Assembly (NCBI GenBank): GCA_947172415.1
Contig: OX359191.1
Coordinates: 6,882,001 to 6,946,000 of the forward strand
Source of the DNA: Chondrosia reniformis
Lineage: Eukaryota > Porifera > Demospongiae > Chondrillida > Chondrillidae
DNA: 64,000 nt
Direction: 5' to 3'
This document shows positions 51,082 through 63,965 of the stretch, in pieces (position 1 is the first letter of the stretch; every line of letters starts with the position of its first letter). The notes under the pieces are model-generated. The model worked only from the letters and a program-made list of their open reading frames with translations. It was not told the DNA's origin and ran no database searches. Position numbers and translations under genes: made by a program.

Positions 51082-51324
51082 AGTTAAACGTTCGGTTTGG
51101 GTGAAGAAAGTAGCGGAACACTGTTATTATGTCTCGAAATTCTAGCTTTGTGTCTGTGTATGTAGTTTCTGTGTAGATATATACGTGCGTTCACGCTTAT
51201 TTTCACCCTATTGTAAAGTATCATTATTGAACGTATTAACTCTATTGTACAGTAAAGAAATGATTGCTAATGTATTATAAACTACTTGTTGAGCTAAAAG
51301 TGTATTAAACAAGGCATATTGACG

Positions 51325-54300
51325 TTAAGAGACTATGGCATAACCATTGCCATAAGAACTGTTCATTGTTTTGTACACATTGGGTGTGGCACTGAGGAGG
51401 TTGTGGGTGGTCACTCCTGTTGCCATGGTTTCCATGGAAGGTGGGCTTGGGACTGAATCCATTAAAGATTTCTCCTTTTCGTCTACCTGAGGTATCCGAT
51501 AGCTGTCCCGCTGAAGGGATTGCAAACCTCTAAGGAAGGTAGTCATGGTAACAATCAGTTTGAAGACTTCTATACTATGGTTACATTAATTTATGGTTTA
51601 CCAAGTTAAAAGTACTTAAATCGTGCTGAATCAATTGACAAGATTGTATGGGTATTTACAAACTATGTACAGACTATTATCAATCAACTGCTTGTTTATA
51701 TGCTAACATTAAAGAATGCTTTGACAGCTACATAGGAGCTACACAGTTAGATCATGTCCTAACTAGTGAAAGGGAAAAAGCTTCTAATCTTGGGTGATGT
51801 TTAAGTGAGGTATGTATATACGTACGTATGAAGGGTGAAATTTCCAGAAACAGCTGTCTGGCCCAGTGGAGCAGAAGAAGAAAGAAAAGAAGAGAAAAGA
51901 CTTCATCTTCATCCAAAGCTCTCTCCAAGTTTAGATGCCGATAGGCTTTTTACAGAGTAGGCATAGCATGAATTGGTTACAATTCATTATGAACAAGTAG
52001 TACCAACAAGTACCCCTTATTACTTAGGCATAGCATGTAGGAAAATGGTGTATTAGATTATCCATGTATGTACCTGTTTGGGGTGACAGTGAGCTTTTCT
52101 GGTATCCTTGTCACAGCTGTACTCTGCTTGAACCAGGTCCGATCTCTCATGTGGTCCTCCTTCTTGATGAGCTGTCGTGGTCTACCAGACCCCTCCGTGC
52201 TGTAGCCCCATGCCTTGGGTTGCCCCTCCCACTGCCAATAGGTTGTGGCATCCTTTTTTGCCTCTTGAGATAGCTCATCCTTTGTGAAGCGACGGTGATG
52301 GTAGTTGGTTGTGGAGATGTAGGGATTGTCGCAGTCCAATGCTGATGGCTCACTGCTGTGGTGAAGAATACCTCTCAGTTTAGTGTTCTGAGTAGTGGAG
52401 ACCAATTCCTGTGGTATAGGGGGTAGGGCAGGTTCAGAGAACAATTCAACAAATATACACACATACGTATGCATTACTTTGTATACATAGTAAATGTATG
52501 TAGTGTAAACCAATTGAAAAGTCCAATCATTAATCTTTTTATTGCTGTTAGCTCAATTAGTAGCATTAGCCAGACCAACTGTAAATGTACGTACATACTA
52601 ATGTATATCCGCCAATCAAACTTGTATTCCTTGGTATCTATCCACTGAATATATATATATGGGTGGGTGTAGCAACTCAATAAACTAGATTTGCAAGTGA
52701 AACTAGAGAGCCACCCCTCGGTAGTGATACGAGCTGCTTACCTTTGTAGGACCTCCATCAATGTGGTCAGCCAGAACAGGTGTCCTCATGTCTTGGTCTG
52801 CCGGGTACACTGTACTCTGCAGGGCTGCCTCGCTGGAGTACCTGTCCTTCATCTCTGAGGCTTGGTTGCCCATCGTCAGTGCCCTCCTCTGTGGCTTTTC
52901 ATTAAGCTGTACAATGACAGAGGTTCAGGTTAGGAGGCTGAAGAGTGGTTCAGGTTAGGTGGCTAAAGAGTGGTTCAGGTTAGGTGGCTGAAGAGTGGTT
53001 CAGGTTAGGTGGCTGAAGAGTGGTTCAGGTAGGTGGCTGAAGAGTGGTTCAGATTAGGTGGCTGAAGAGTGGTTCAGGTCAGGTGGCTGAAGAGTGGTTC
53101 AGATTAGGTGGCTGAAGAGTGGTTCAGGTAGGTGGCTGAAGAGTGGTTCAGGTTAGGTGGCTGAAGAGTGGTTCAGGTTAGGTGGCTGAAGAGTGGTTCA
53201 GGTTAGGTGGCTAAAGAGTGGTTCAGGTTAGGAGGCTGAAGAATGGTTTAGATCAGGTGGTTGAAGAGTGGTTCAGGTTAGGTGGCTGAAGAGTGGTTTA
53301 GATCAGGTGGTTGAAGAGTGGTTCAGGTTAGGTGGCTGAAGAGTGGTTCAGGTCAGGTGGTTGAAGAGTGGTTTAGATCAGGTTCAGGTTAGGAGGCTGA
53401 AGAGTGGTTCAGGTTAGGTGGCTGAAGAGTGGTTCAGGTTAGGTGGCTAAAGAGTGGTTCAGGTTAGGTGGCTAAAGAGTGGTTTAGATCAGGTGGTTGA
53501 AGAGTGGTTCAGGTTAGGTGGCTGAAGAGTGGTTCAGGTCAGGTGGCTGAAGAGTGGTTCAGGTCAGGTGGTTGAAGAATGGTTTAGATCAGGTTCAGGT
53601 TAGGAGGCTGAAGAGTGGCTCAGGTTAGGAGACTAAAGAGTGGTTCAGGTCAGGTGGTTGAAGAGTGGTTCAGGTCAGGTGGTTGAAGAGTGGTTTAGAT
53701 CAGGTGGCTGAAGAGTGGTTTAGGTTAGGTGGCTGAAGAGTGGTTCGTTGCAACGTATGTGGCTATAATACAAGTACATTAGTTATTGAACTTCCTGTAG
53801 TGCAAACAATTAAATCATTTCAAGATATTTGTGGCCCCATAGACATTCAGCTGATATGTCAAATGAAGTACCCAACTGAGTGTTGCTATGTCTTGGAGCA
53901 TTAACAATCTTTCTCATTAGCAACCAGATTTTATATGAAAGATTACAACTTTTATGTCTATACGTATGTACACTACAAGGGAAACGCATCCGTAAGAAAT
54001 ATATATTTAATAAAGCCTTCATTCTATCCAAGTACCTTATCCAGGAATTGCGAGTTGTAATTCACTTTCCAATGTCCCGGAGCTCTTTGGTACTTCGGCA
54101 CCTCCAAAGCTGTCCCTTGGGGCTGGATGCAATGGTGGTGCGCAGTTGTACTGGTATAGACATCTTGTACAAGAACAGGATTGGACGGAGGGGAAGACAG
54201 TCGACTTGGCAATGGGTCCGATAGTCTTTGCTGGAGAAGATTATTTCACGATAAATGTAGGCATTGGCTAAGGTTGGTGCTTACTTACTTTAAGATTATT

Positions 54301-54468
54301 AGGAGGAAAAGGCGACGTTTGTTGAAACTGGTGACCCTTTCCAGTACTTGTTTGCAGCAATTCGTTGCGTGGCTCGTCGGAAAATGACTTGTGGGACGCA
54401 AGTAAGTTGGCCATTTTGTTGGTTACCAAGGTAAACTGTCGTTGCGAGGGAACAGTTAAGGCGCACAT
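51325..54468 (-). CDS. Possible axonemal/ciliary protein, SAXO4 (PPP1R32)-like at best
   Basis: Five exons in order: 54468-54289, 54230-54036, 52906-52742, 52408-52074, 51529-51325; 359 residues with consistent phases. The sequence is low in hydrophobic residues, has no signal or membrane segment, and is rich in short Tyr/Asn/Thr motifs (WKVNYNSQFLDKLNEKP, MKDRYSSEAALQS, PYISTTNYHHRRFTKDEL, YKTMNSSYGNGYA). This style, with STTNYHHRRF-like motifs, is seen in microtubule-associated axonemal proteins, and PPP1R32/SAXO4 has comparable EYNSKY motifs and length. That resemblance is from memory and weak. An internal ATG at 54414 would give 341 residues. The intron 52907-54035 holds a large minisatellite. 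It is head to head with kinesin-8. Confidence 0.6.
51827..52073 (+). mobile_element. Interspersed repeat family A copy abutting a splice donor
   Basis: Contains AACAGCTGTCTGGCCCAGTG, CATCTTCATCCAAAGCTCTC and GCATAGCATGTAGGAAAATGG, interrupted near 51973-52020. Its end runs up to the donor of minus-strand exon 52408-52074: the donor GTACATACATGG matches the terminal sequence seen in other copies. Confidence 0.7.
52915..53745. repeat. 25-bp minisatellite, about 33 units
   Basis: The unit is GGTTCAGGTTAGGTGGCTGA plus AGAGT, with TTTAGATCAGG and GGTTGAAG variants in patches. It lies in the intron between minus-strand exons 54036 and 52906. Confidence 0.95.
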
Positions 54469-54483
54469 TTAAAAATAAAAAAG
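54415..54483. promoter_or_regulatory. Very short divergent start region
   Basis: The kinesin-8 ATG (54484) and the first ATG of the minus-strand gene (54468) are 15 bases apart. If the minus gene starts at 54414 the gap is 69 bases. Either transcription starts overlap or the true 5' UTRs extend into each other's coding region. Confidence 0.5.
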
Positions 54484-57400
54484 ATGGCGTCTAAAGGGAA
54501 TTCGAATTCCGTTAAAGTTGTAGTACGAGTTCGTCCAGAGAATGGTAGAGAGATTGCATCGAAAAATGTAGTCAATGTCGTGGATAACAATTACCTGGTG
54601 TTCGACCCTAAAGAAGATAATGCCCCACAATTTGAACGACGAAGAAGACAACTTACAATGCGAAAACCAAAGGACCTGCATTTTGCATTTGATTACGTTT
54701 TCGACGCAACAGCCACCCAGGAAGAAGTATTTACACACACAACATCAGGTTAGCGTAGGAGATACTCAGCATCACATATCAGTTGTTCTCATTAAGCTAA
54801 CAGCATCAATAATCTTTAAACTTTTGGCTTGAAGCAGTTAAAAGAAGAAATCCCCAATCCATAAGCTAAAGGCGGTTCCGTTACATATGAAACAACTGCT
54901 GTGGTTTAAGCAAGATAGTTATTACACCGATTTCTTATGTAGTGTTAGGCCTAATACAAATGTGACTGAATAAGTTATGGTTGACTATGCTGTAATTTGA
55001 ACGCAGCTACTCCTTATGTAAGCTTGCTTGAATTGCTCGTCTGCCTCAACTGGTGCTCTTCGCTTCTGAAATTGAAACTGTTACTACAAAAGACCGAGTT
55101 TATTCAATACTGTTCACCTTTACCAACTGCTCCTGTTTTGTAGGTATTATTGACAAAGTGTTGGAGGGTATCAACTGTTCTGTGTTTGCCTATGGAGCAA
55201 CAGGAGCTGGGAAAACTCACACAATGCTTGGCACCGAGACATGTCCGGGTGTCATGTTCCACACTATGATGGCACTCTACAGGAAGATATATGACCTCAA
55301 GGATGAAGTCACATGTGACGTGGCAGTCTCTTATTTAGAGGTAAGGAGAGCATATAGGCATCTTAAGGTAAGACTAAAAAGCATTAGTTACCTTAATTGT
55401 ATACCTTGGAAACAGAAAATAAAAATAGCATAGATTTACATGTACACACGTAGTATAGTTTTTAGAGTCAGATTTTACAATGAGCAGTTTCTGTTTCCTT
55501 TTGTCTTTCTGATCAGGTGTACAATGAGACAATCAGAGATTTGCTGCTCCCATCAGGGACCCTGAAAATGAGGGATGACAGAGGAACCTTGGTAGTCAAT
55601 GGGCTCTCATTACATAAGGTACACACTTTACTAGTAGTGATCGATTGTACACAGATACGTATGTACCTCCCCCTCCTCCACCCCCAGCCTCACGATGCTA
55701 ATGAGCTCCTGGGCATGCTGGAGCATGGCAATAAGAACAGGACACAACACCCAACTGAAGCCAACGCGACCTCCTCCCGATCACATGCTGTGTTCCAAGT
55801 GCACATCCACCAGAAGCCTCGTACAGCTGGTCTGAGCACTGAAGTGAGAACTGCAAAGCTGTCCCTGATTGATCTTGCTGGATCAGAGAGGGCTACAGTC
55901 ACATCTAACAAAGGAGCTCGCATGAGAGAAGGAGCCAATATTAACAGATCTTTGCTGGCACTAGGAAATTGTATCAATGCACTGGCAAACAAAAAGGTGG
56001 GCATTTCTCAAGAATATATAATAGCAACATACGTATGTATGTATGATGTAGCAATCATTTGAGTGATATTTGTATTTAATTTCTTTGCAGAACAAAAGTG
56101 GTTATGTCCCTTACAGAGAAAGTAAATTAACCAGACTCCTGAAGGATTCACTAGGAGGATCATGTCAAACTGTCATGATTGCCAATATTAGGTATATAAT
56201 TGTACGTACGTACTAATACATACACACATGGTATAATACATAGGTACGTACATTGGTATTTGAGAATACATACATAATAAGACATTTAATGTTATGCACT
56301 TTTAAATTATATTTTATTTCAATTATTGCACATTTAATCAGACATGAATTGTTTTATTTTGTATATCAATGTTGTTGCTTTATTTGTGTTTATTGTAGTC
56401 CATCAGCACTGACCTTTGATGATACTTATAATACTCTGAAATATGCAGACAGAGCAAAACAGATCAAGTCACAAGTAAGAAATCTTAACTGTGTACATCA
56501 ACACAACATCGTGCACCTCAATATTTTTCTTTCCATGTTCTTCTACTCTCCCTCCCTCTACCACTAAGTTGGTTAGGAATGTGGTGAGTGTGGACTATCA
56601 CCTGTCAAAGTACAAGGAGATCGTGGAGGACCTTCAGAAGGAGATCACTCATCTCAAATCAAAGCTGGCAAGTCATGGTCCCATTAAAGGAGCATTTGAT
56701 AAAGTGGAGGCAGCCAGATTAAAGGCATTGATATCAGATGTGTATGGTTGCCATGGCAATGTACGCAAGGAGCTGGCAGAGGCAGAGTGTAGTGGTGAAC
56801 TGTTGAATGCAAAAAGAAAGAGAAGAGAGATTCTGTATAGAAGATGTGAAGCATTTAATATATCACAGGAAAGAAGAGATAATGTACGTATGTATGTGTT
56901 TAAAGCTACATAAAATTGTGTATTATATATGTGTATTTTCATATTTCTTGGTGTTATATATATATGTATTATGTTTAATTCTTTAGCTACAAACTACATA
57001 CATATGTACATATATACATATATAATTGTTTAAATTTACATTTCAGTATACATTTGGCATGTTTTACTTGTACATATGTATATAGATGAAGTGTCGAATA
57101 GTTGATCTAGAGGAAAAGATAAGAGCCATTGCTGCACAGAAGGAGGATCTTAGTAAACATCTCCATGACAACCAGGATGAAATTTATAAAATGCAAAATG
57201 AAGTTAAAGCAAGTCTGGCTAAGCGATCTGATTCCTTTGCACTGAGTGAGTATGTTTCCATGGTAACTGAAGCTGAGAAACATCGTGTGGAAGGAGCTCA
57301 CAGTAGAGTTCAAGTGAGATCTCTGAGAAAACTGGTGAAGCAGCTGCAGCAAGATATGGACAGGAGCAACAGGTTAGCTTGGAGATACAGTATATACTAA

Positions 57401-59828
57401 CCTTACTATATTTATGTACGTACATACCAGTATGTGTGTAGGGGCACACAGTACAGCTAAATAATGTGGTGTTTCCATTTCTCTTGCAGATTACTAGCTT
57501 GCACAATTGGGTTTATCCAGGATGTGGAACCGTGCTTCAGTCAGAACACCATTCTCCTCAACAAGTATCGAGCTCTGGTGAGGCAGCTTCAAAGTGAGAA
57601 GGGAGTAGCATGGGCAGATGAGGACCAGGAGGCCCATGAGAGCACGTTTAGATCATCAGTCCAGTTGGATTCCCCTCCTGCACTCTCAAAGACCACATCT
57701 CCCACATCACCTGCAACTGGTGACTCAAAGACCACTCCCCCTACATCACTCAGTAATTCAGAGGGTTCTCCCCTTTCTTCACCTAATTTACATTTGAAGA
57801 GTACATCTGTAAGAAGCGATACCACTCCATATCCACTGGCTTCAAAGCAGGCTGTACCTCCTAGTGAAATGTCAACCATGCCTCCTCCTAGCTCAGTGTC
57901 AAATCTACCACAACCTCCTACTAGTATTATGCCACCTCCCTCCAGCAGTGTCCTCTGTACACCAGTAAGGGTGACAGAACTCACCTCTTTCAGCTCCTTC
58001 ACGCCCTCTCCAGCTGTGGCACGCCTCCTCAGCTCAATGAAGACCATGGGCCACTCCTCCTTACGTAAGAAGGTCCCTGAAGCAGTTAGACCTGTGATCC
58101 AACCATTTGAGGAGAAGCAGAGAAGAGATGGCATCACACCAATTGGAAGCAGAAGTAACACTCAAAGGAAGACCACATTACGCAACAGGGAACACTCTTT
58201 GAAGTCAAACACAGTCTCCAGTCCTGATGATCTACCAAATAGTAGAATGGACCTTAGAAGCATGCCCATCCCAAAGCTGGCATTTGAGGACAACTTTTGC
58301 TCTCCAGATCCTCCTCCTTGTAAGTCAAGGGACCCACTGAATGAGACATTTACTGTGAATGAACACAAAAGTGGAGTTCTAAAGAGGTCATATGACACTT
58401 ATTCAGCTAGAAGGACACCCAAGAATCACCAAAAACTTTTAAAGGTCTTAGGTATGGATTATTTAATTGTCATCTTAATGTTGTCAATACCCTTTTCACC
58501 AGAGCTTCAATCAGAAAATGTTGAAACCTGTTTAGTATCTGCTGCATTTATACGTAATAAATTATATGTAGTTACCAATACATTAGATATATATGTAGAT
58601 AATATGTAATATGTTACCATTATATGCATATGTATAAGTAGTAGTTATACCACACTGTGATGCATAAGTGATATCTGCCCTCGCCCTTTGTCTTGGGCGG
58701 ATATCACTTAGCTTCACACTTGAGTGTGGTATAATTAATACCTACCTACTGGTGATTTATCACTAGTTCAAGCGTGAAATATAAGGTTTGTAACATCCCA
58801 GATATCACCCGGTTGCCTTGGTAACGTGATATATATATATAATCTAATACACCACTTTCCTACATGCTATGCCTATTCTTAAAAATAAATTAAAAAGCCT
58901 ATAGGGAACTAAACCTGGTGAGAACTTTGGATGAGGGTACAGGAGTCTTCTCTTCCTTCTTTTGTACCACTGGGCCAGACAGCTGTTTCTGAGATTTCCT
59001 CCCTTCACCAATGACCCTGGGATTCTTTGTCATTTCTTGATCTTTTGTGAATCCTTGGCCATGCTAGTATGTATATATGTATGTACGTACGTATAATAAT
59101 AATAATTGCATATATATGATACATTTCTCTTGTTGTAGGAGACAAACCTCCAGAAAGAGTAAAGTCAAAGCAACCAAACTACTTAACTCTAACTAAAGCT
59201 GCTGCTTCAAAGAGATATGTCACTAAATCCTCTAGATATTTAAAACGGTTTGTATCACAGTATATATATGTATGTATATAGGTTTCTGTTGGCTGTCTTT
59301 AGGTATATACATATACGTACGTACGTATGTAGTATAGTCCATAAGTATATATATGCTTAATAAAACATTACAATATTTCCTGTAATATACGTACAGTACG
59401 TCCTGTAATGTACGTACAGTAGATATGTATGGTTGACATCAGAATAAACAATAACAGAATAAAAATAGTTCTCCTACATATTATTATTCTTACTCTTATT
59501 ATTATTAAAGTGCCCGTGCATGTACATACATTAATTATAAGGTGTAGATAGATGCCAACCAGTTCTGGTTAAGGGGCACAGGGTTATACCTGGACATGTA
59601 TAAACCATCGCCACTTAAGGCTACCAGGCCGTCCACCCAGGTACATAGCCCGACTGCCTTATTATTTATTAGCAAAAACCTGGATTAGGATATTTCATAT
59701 TCTTTCTTTAATAATTCATATTCTTTCTTTAATAATGTACCTACTGTAGAGGTCACTTGGACAAAGAGAACTGTTACTCAATCTCATCTTCATTTTCAAG
59801 CAACAGAAGAACAGTTACAGGACATTGA
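54484..59828 (+). CDS. Kinesin-8 motor, KIF18-like
   Basis: Plus-end-directed motor expected to limit microtubule length in the spindle. Eleven exons: 54484-54748, 55144-55340, 55517-55618, 55688-55996, 56091-56191, 56399-56474, 56569-56883, 57086-57372, 57490-58451, 59139-59247, 59750-59828; 933 residues. The motor domain comes first: [18 protein letters not shown]-loop GATGAGKTH, switch [10 protein letters not shown], switch [12 protein letters not shown], and [20 protein letters not shown]. The [11 protein letters not shown] and [10 protein letters not shown] stretches are typical of KIF18. The neck and coiled coil occupy exons 56569-57372, then a Ser/Pro-rich tail. All key nucleotide-binding residues are present, so it should be an active motor. 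AATAAA at 59869-59874 follows the stop. KIF18A versus KIF18B cannot be decided here. Confidence 0.93.
58644..58736. mobile_element. Foldback element after kinesin-8 exon 9
   Basis: Long imperfect inverted arms (ATACCACACT ... AGTGTGGTAT; AAGTGATATC ... GATATCACTT) around a short GC-rich loop, about 93 bp. It lies in the intron between exons 57490-58451 and 59139-59247. Confidence 0.65.
58845..59060 (-). mobile_element. Interspersed repeat family A copy
   Basis: Reverse orientation, with TAATCTAATACACCACTTTC, GCCTATAGGGAACTAAACCT and CAGACAGCTGTTTCTGAGAT. It lies in the same kinesin-8 intron as the foldback element. Confidence 0.75.
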
Positions 59829-60472
59829 ATAGGATATGTTACATATATACATACAAAAATGAATTTTAAATAAATGTATTATATATAGTCTTTAGATGAT
59901 TGTTTATAATGCTTTCTTTTGTGTTGTACTATTGTTCTATTGTGTATAATTAAAGAATTTGAGATATCAATGTTTCGATGATTAGCTTGAAAACATGTAC
60001 TATAGCTACCCATTCAAGTATAAACAATTGCAAATTGACTAAAATACAAATGCAATTTATGCAAAAGATCTACTTAGATATATACATACAGGGTAAGTTG
60101 CCATACAATATTATTGATGAAATTAATGATTTATACATTACTTCATGATCGATATCAGCATGAATAATTAATATCCCAATTTTCTTACATGTACATATAT
60201 ATACATCTACTTTAGAGTTTAAAAGGCCTATAGAGAACTAAACCTAGGCCTATGAGAGAGCTTTGCAATTGGATGAGGATATATGCAAGAGGTTAACTTT
60301 TCTCCTATTTCTACTTCTCCACTAGGCCAGACAGCTGTTTGTATGTGTCGTGAAGATTGCAATACAACTTCACTGTTCATAATCTTGTTCATTATACAAT
60401 GATACAACACTTGATACAATTATACATCATGATCGTACACTAATATGTATAGCTAAATTAAATGTTCCCTCT
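59829..60472. other. Convergent spacer, kinesin-8 and ankyrin gene
   Basis: Contains the kinesin AATAAA at 59869-59874 and a minus-oriented family A copy at about 60180-60345 (GGCCTATAGAGAACTAAACC, CAGACAGCTGTTTG). No other coding signal. Confidence 0.65.
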
Positions 60473-63400
60473 TCATTCAAACCCTCCTTCAGAAATAAGG
60501 TACTTCACTACATCTTTGTGTCCTTTCCTCCTAGCCACTGTCAAGCAGTCCTCTCCACTTGTATTAACATCAAACTTCCTTCTTCCAAATAAGGGCAATA
60601 AATACTTGATAACTTGGAGATGGCCATTAAGACAGGCAAAGTGTAGAGCATTGTTTCCATACTACAAGATAATCACAATTATGAATATAAACATGAAAAC
60701 AAACATATACAGTATGCTTGGGTCGGTTGGCCAGACAGAACGTTGCAATCGATAATCAGTAAAAGGTTATCGCTGCATGGTCATGTCATTCTAGTGGGAA
60801 AGTTTGTTCAAATGGTAGTCGTGAGTGCTAAACAATTACCAATTTCAATGTCCGGTAGGGACAACCGACCCAAAAAGTACTGTATAAGTATAGATATGGT
60901 GCACTTGTAGTTAATATGTAAATCAGGACCAGTATATCTACTTCAAATTGTTCACTAGACTATGGGGACGGCATATACTGCTAATCATCCAAAATGAAGT
61001 GGAATTTATATGTTTACATAATATTGCTGATCATGTTTATCTATACAGCCAATGGGATGTATCTGAGAAGGTCGCATGACTGACACTTTTTCTTAGTTAA
61101 TTCAACCAAATAAGAGTTGGAATAAACAGGTGACCTTCCAATCAAGTCAATAGTGGCACTGGTGCCTTTGAATTAGTACAAATGTTTAAGTCGGTAGACA
61201 TTGTGCTCTTCCACTTGTGGTCTAAATATTACATAATAATAATAATCACTACATACGGGTGAATGAGGTATTCAGTACCTATATACGTATATATCTATAG
61301 GAAATCATTTTAGCATATCAGTGAGGAGATCTAACTAAAAGACAGTAGTCATAGAGACAAGCTAGTATGAGAAACTAGTTTGCTTAGTTTTAAAATTGTG
61401 TGACTGCAAGTTATGCAAGATTATGTACAGTATTAAAAATACTTATTTCAATTTTGCATCATCTCTTATCATGATGTATAAAGTTCAAATTTTGTTTCTC
61501 CACCAATTCTGGCCTAAATATTACATAATAATCAATACATTGCTATCAATGCAAATGTGCCACTCAAACTGTAAACCAAACAAGCAATATTCCACCCCAC
61601 ACTAACAACAGATCTACTTTAGAGAAATGACAAATATAAATATTAATTTCTATATATGTGCTTTTGAAGCATCCAGCATAAAGAATAGCATATGATGTAT
61701 CCCATGATTATTATTGAAATTAAAGTCCTTTGCAAAGCCCCATCAGGCTACACCCTTCTGAACTAAATAAATAAACTCATATATAGAATTAACAAAAACT
61801 AAAGATACATTTTGACTAAGTTCTACAAATGTCTGTTACCTAATCAAACTATAATAAATTCATTCTCTCTTATAAATCATATGTGACCTTCCACAGTAAA
61901 CAGGGTAATAATAAGTAATAAGTTATAAAATTAGAAAGATACTTTTGCAGCGTCAACACAATGTTCACAATTAATATCTACCAACACAAGTTGAATCGCT
62001 TAGCTCTTAACTTTATACTTAATGACTATGGTACGTATATGTACTATCCAACACTTGCTACAACAACACTTACTTTTTACACAGGATATCTTACCTTGCT
62101 TTTGTGGTACACATTAGCTTTACGTTCCTCTGTCAGATGTTGTACTACTTGTAACTGACCTTCCTGACAGGCTAGCAGTAGAGCTGTGAAGCCATCCTAA
62201 AGTAAGAAATATGTAAACTCATTGAAATCAGTTACAACACTTCAATCACTGTACTTCAGACAAGTGATACACAGATAGATAGTTCACAATTATCATGTTG
62301 TTAAACTACGTACATATTAACATAAACTACATACATTTACATTTAACAAAAATGTTAAACGTCTAACTACATTACATGATCAGCCATGGCATGACCATCA
62401 TATCAACTTTGCATGTACTAACAGACTTATTGCTTATTATACGTAGCTTAAATTAATCAACACTTTACAACTATTACATATTAATACTCACATTGCTTTC
62501 CTCTTCTAATTTGACAAGATGTGTATCAATTAAGCAACTGATGATGGCTTGTTTACCATACATAGCTGCCTTCATTAGAGGAGTTGTACCTTCCTGTGTA
62601 CATAAGAAGGGAAATATTTTAGATTGGAAACTTCAACATACAACAAATTATAGTTAACATCATTTAATTCCAAAGCTGAACACACATTATTGGTACTATT
62701 ACAATATACACTTTATCAATTAACATTGTTGCAGATCCTTATACACCTCATTGTACTTTTAATACAATTAGTACATACAACTAGTAGGTATGAGTTTCGT
62801 ATTGTTACTATTACAAATACTTAATATGTAATCACACTATTTTAGTTCACCATTCCTTATACAATTACCCCAGTTACCTCACTATAGCAATATAAGAGAC
62901 ACTAACTCATTTCTTACCTTAGTACTCCTTTCTTCAGGAGAGAACTTCAGTTCTTCAACAATGTGGCTCACCATTGCAGGATTGTCTTGTTCATTTCTAC
63001 TGGCAAAGTGAATTATACTGTCTCCATATACATCAACATCATGGAGTTTACCAGCTTCTATGAACTTTGGTAGTAGGAACTTCAGTAAATCCACATTGCC
63101 ACTAAAGGCAGACCAGTGTAAGGCATTTCCATCATCCTGGATTAGGAAGCATAAGAGAGAAGCTTAAAGGTTTTTGACAAAGAAATGAGTTAGACATTCA
63201 GAAACACTATACCATACACTTACACTTGTATTGTATGTTGTATTTATGCATGTGAGAACACCATACACTGGATACATATATACTCAACATTAGAAGGATA
63301 TCATGGATTATTTCATGACTATATATATGTTTTCCACTTAGTGACACTGCATTAGTTACCCAAAAATTAGTCGAACTATACATATATACATTTACATGCA

Positions 63401-63965
63401 CTAACACTCATCATGAGAAGGATTACAGATAGAGAGTTAATTACACAACTCCAAATGCTAAGTGACCAAAGTCTTATCTTTGTCGGGAGACTGAAGTTAA
63501 ATATCATTGAAAGACAACAATGACTATTAGACAAGTCTATTTTAACGTAGCAGTCACTTTGGCTGTACTCTACTGGTAAGGAAACCTCAATTGTTTTAAC
63601 TGCAATAGTAATTATTGGCAGGTTTGCTACTCAAAATCCATTACATGCTTTACTGATGAGCAAAACAGAATATAGTCTGCATGCATTCGACTGAGTTGTG
63701 TGGTTCAACCTTCTCCCTAAGTAACAAATCTGGTATCTACCAACACAAGTTGTATCCCTTAACACTTACCTACACTATATCTCTATACCCAATAAGTATA
63801 TGTATACTATCCAAACACTTACAGTACAACAATACTTACTTGTTATACAGAGAAGTGTCTTACCTTGTTCTTGTGGTACACGTTAGCTTTACGTTCCTCT
63901 GTCAGATGTTGTACTACTTGTAACTGACCTTCCTGACAGGCTACCAGTAGAGCTGTGTTACCTCT
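60473..63965 (-). CDS. Ankyrin-repeat protein (5' partial)
   Basis: Visible exons in order: 63965-63864, 63136-62918, 62593-62492, 62196-62095, 60661-60473 (ends TGA). All start and end in phase 0; three are exactly 34 codons, one ankyrin repeat each, and the 219-base exon holds two. Repeat cores: GNTALLVACQEGQLQVVQHL, DDGNALHWSAFSGNVDLLKF, GDSIIHFASR, EGTTPLMKAAMYGKQAIISC, DGFTALLLACQEGQLQVVQH, GNNALHFACLNGHLQVIKYL, KDVVKYLIS. No other domain is seen in this part; upstream exons lie beyond the right edge. Ankyrin repeats bind protein partners, and the specific role cannot be told. Confidence 0.88.
60708..60884. mobile_element. MITE with TACAGTA-type terminal repeats
   Basis: Left end reads TACAGTATGCTTGGGTCGGTTG and right end, inverted, TACAGTACTTTTTGGGTCGG, flanked by TA on both sides. 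It is 177 bp and non-coding. It sits just upstream of the last ankyrin exon, in the intron 60662-62094. Size and TA sites suggest a Tc1/mariner-type non-autonomous element, a different family from 23722-23913. Confidence 0.75.
63450..63500 (+). repeat. Interspersed repeat family B, short relative
   Basis: AAGTGACCAAAGTCTTATCT and GGGAGACTGAAGT match the central part of the copies at 24272 and 36362. It lies in an ankyrin-gene intron. Confidence 0.5.

Noticed and set aside
57589-58398. Minus frames of 190 and 78 codons opposite kinesin-8 exon 9
   Set aside because: Antisense to a confirmed coding exon, with no splice partners or family resemblance.
60557-60755. Plus frame across 60462-60755
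   Set aside because: It is antisense to the last ankyrin exon and runs into the MITE.
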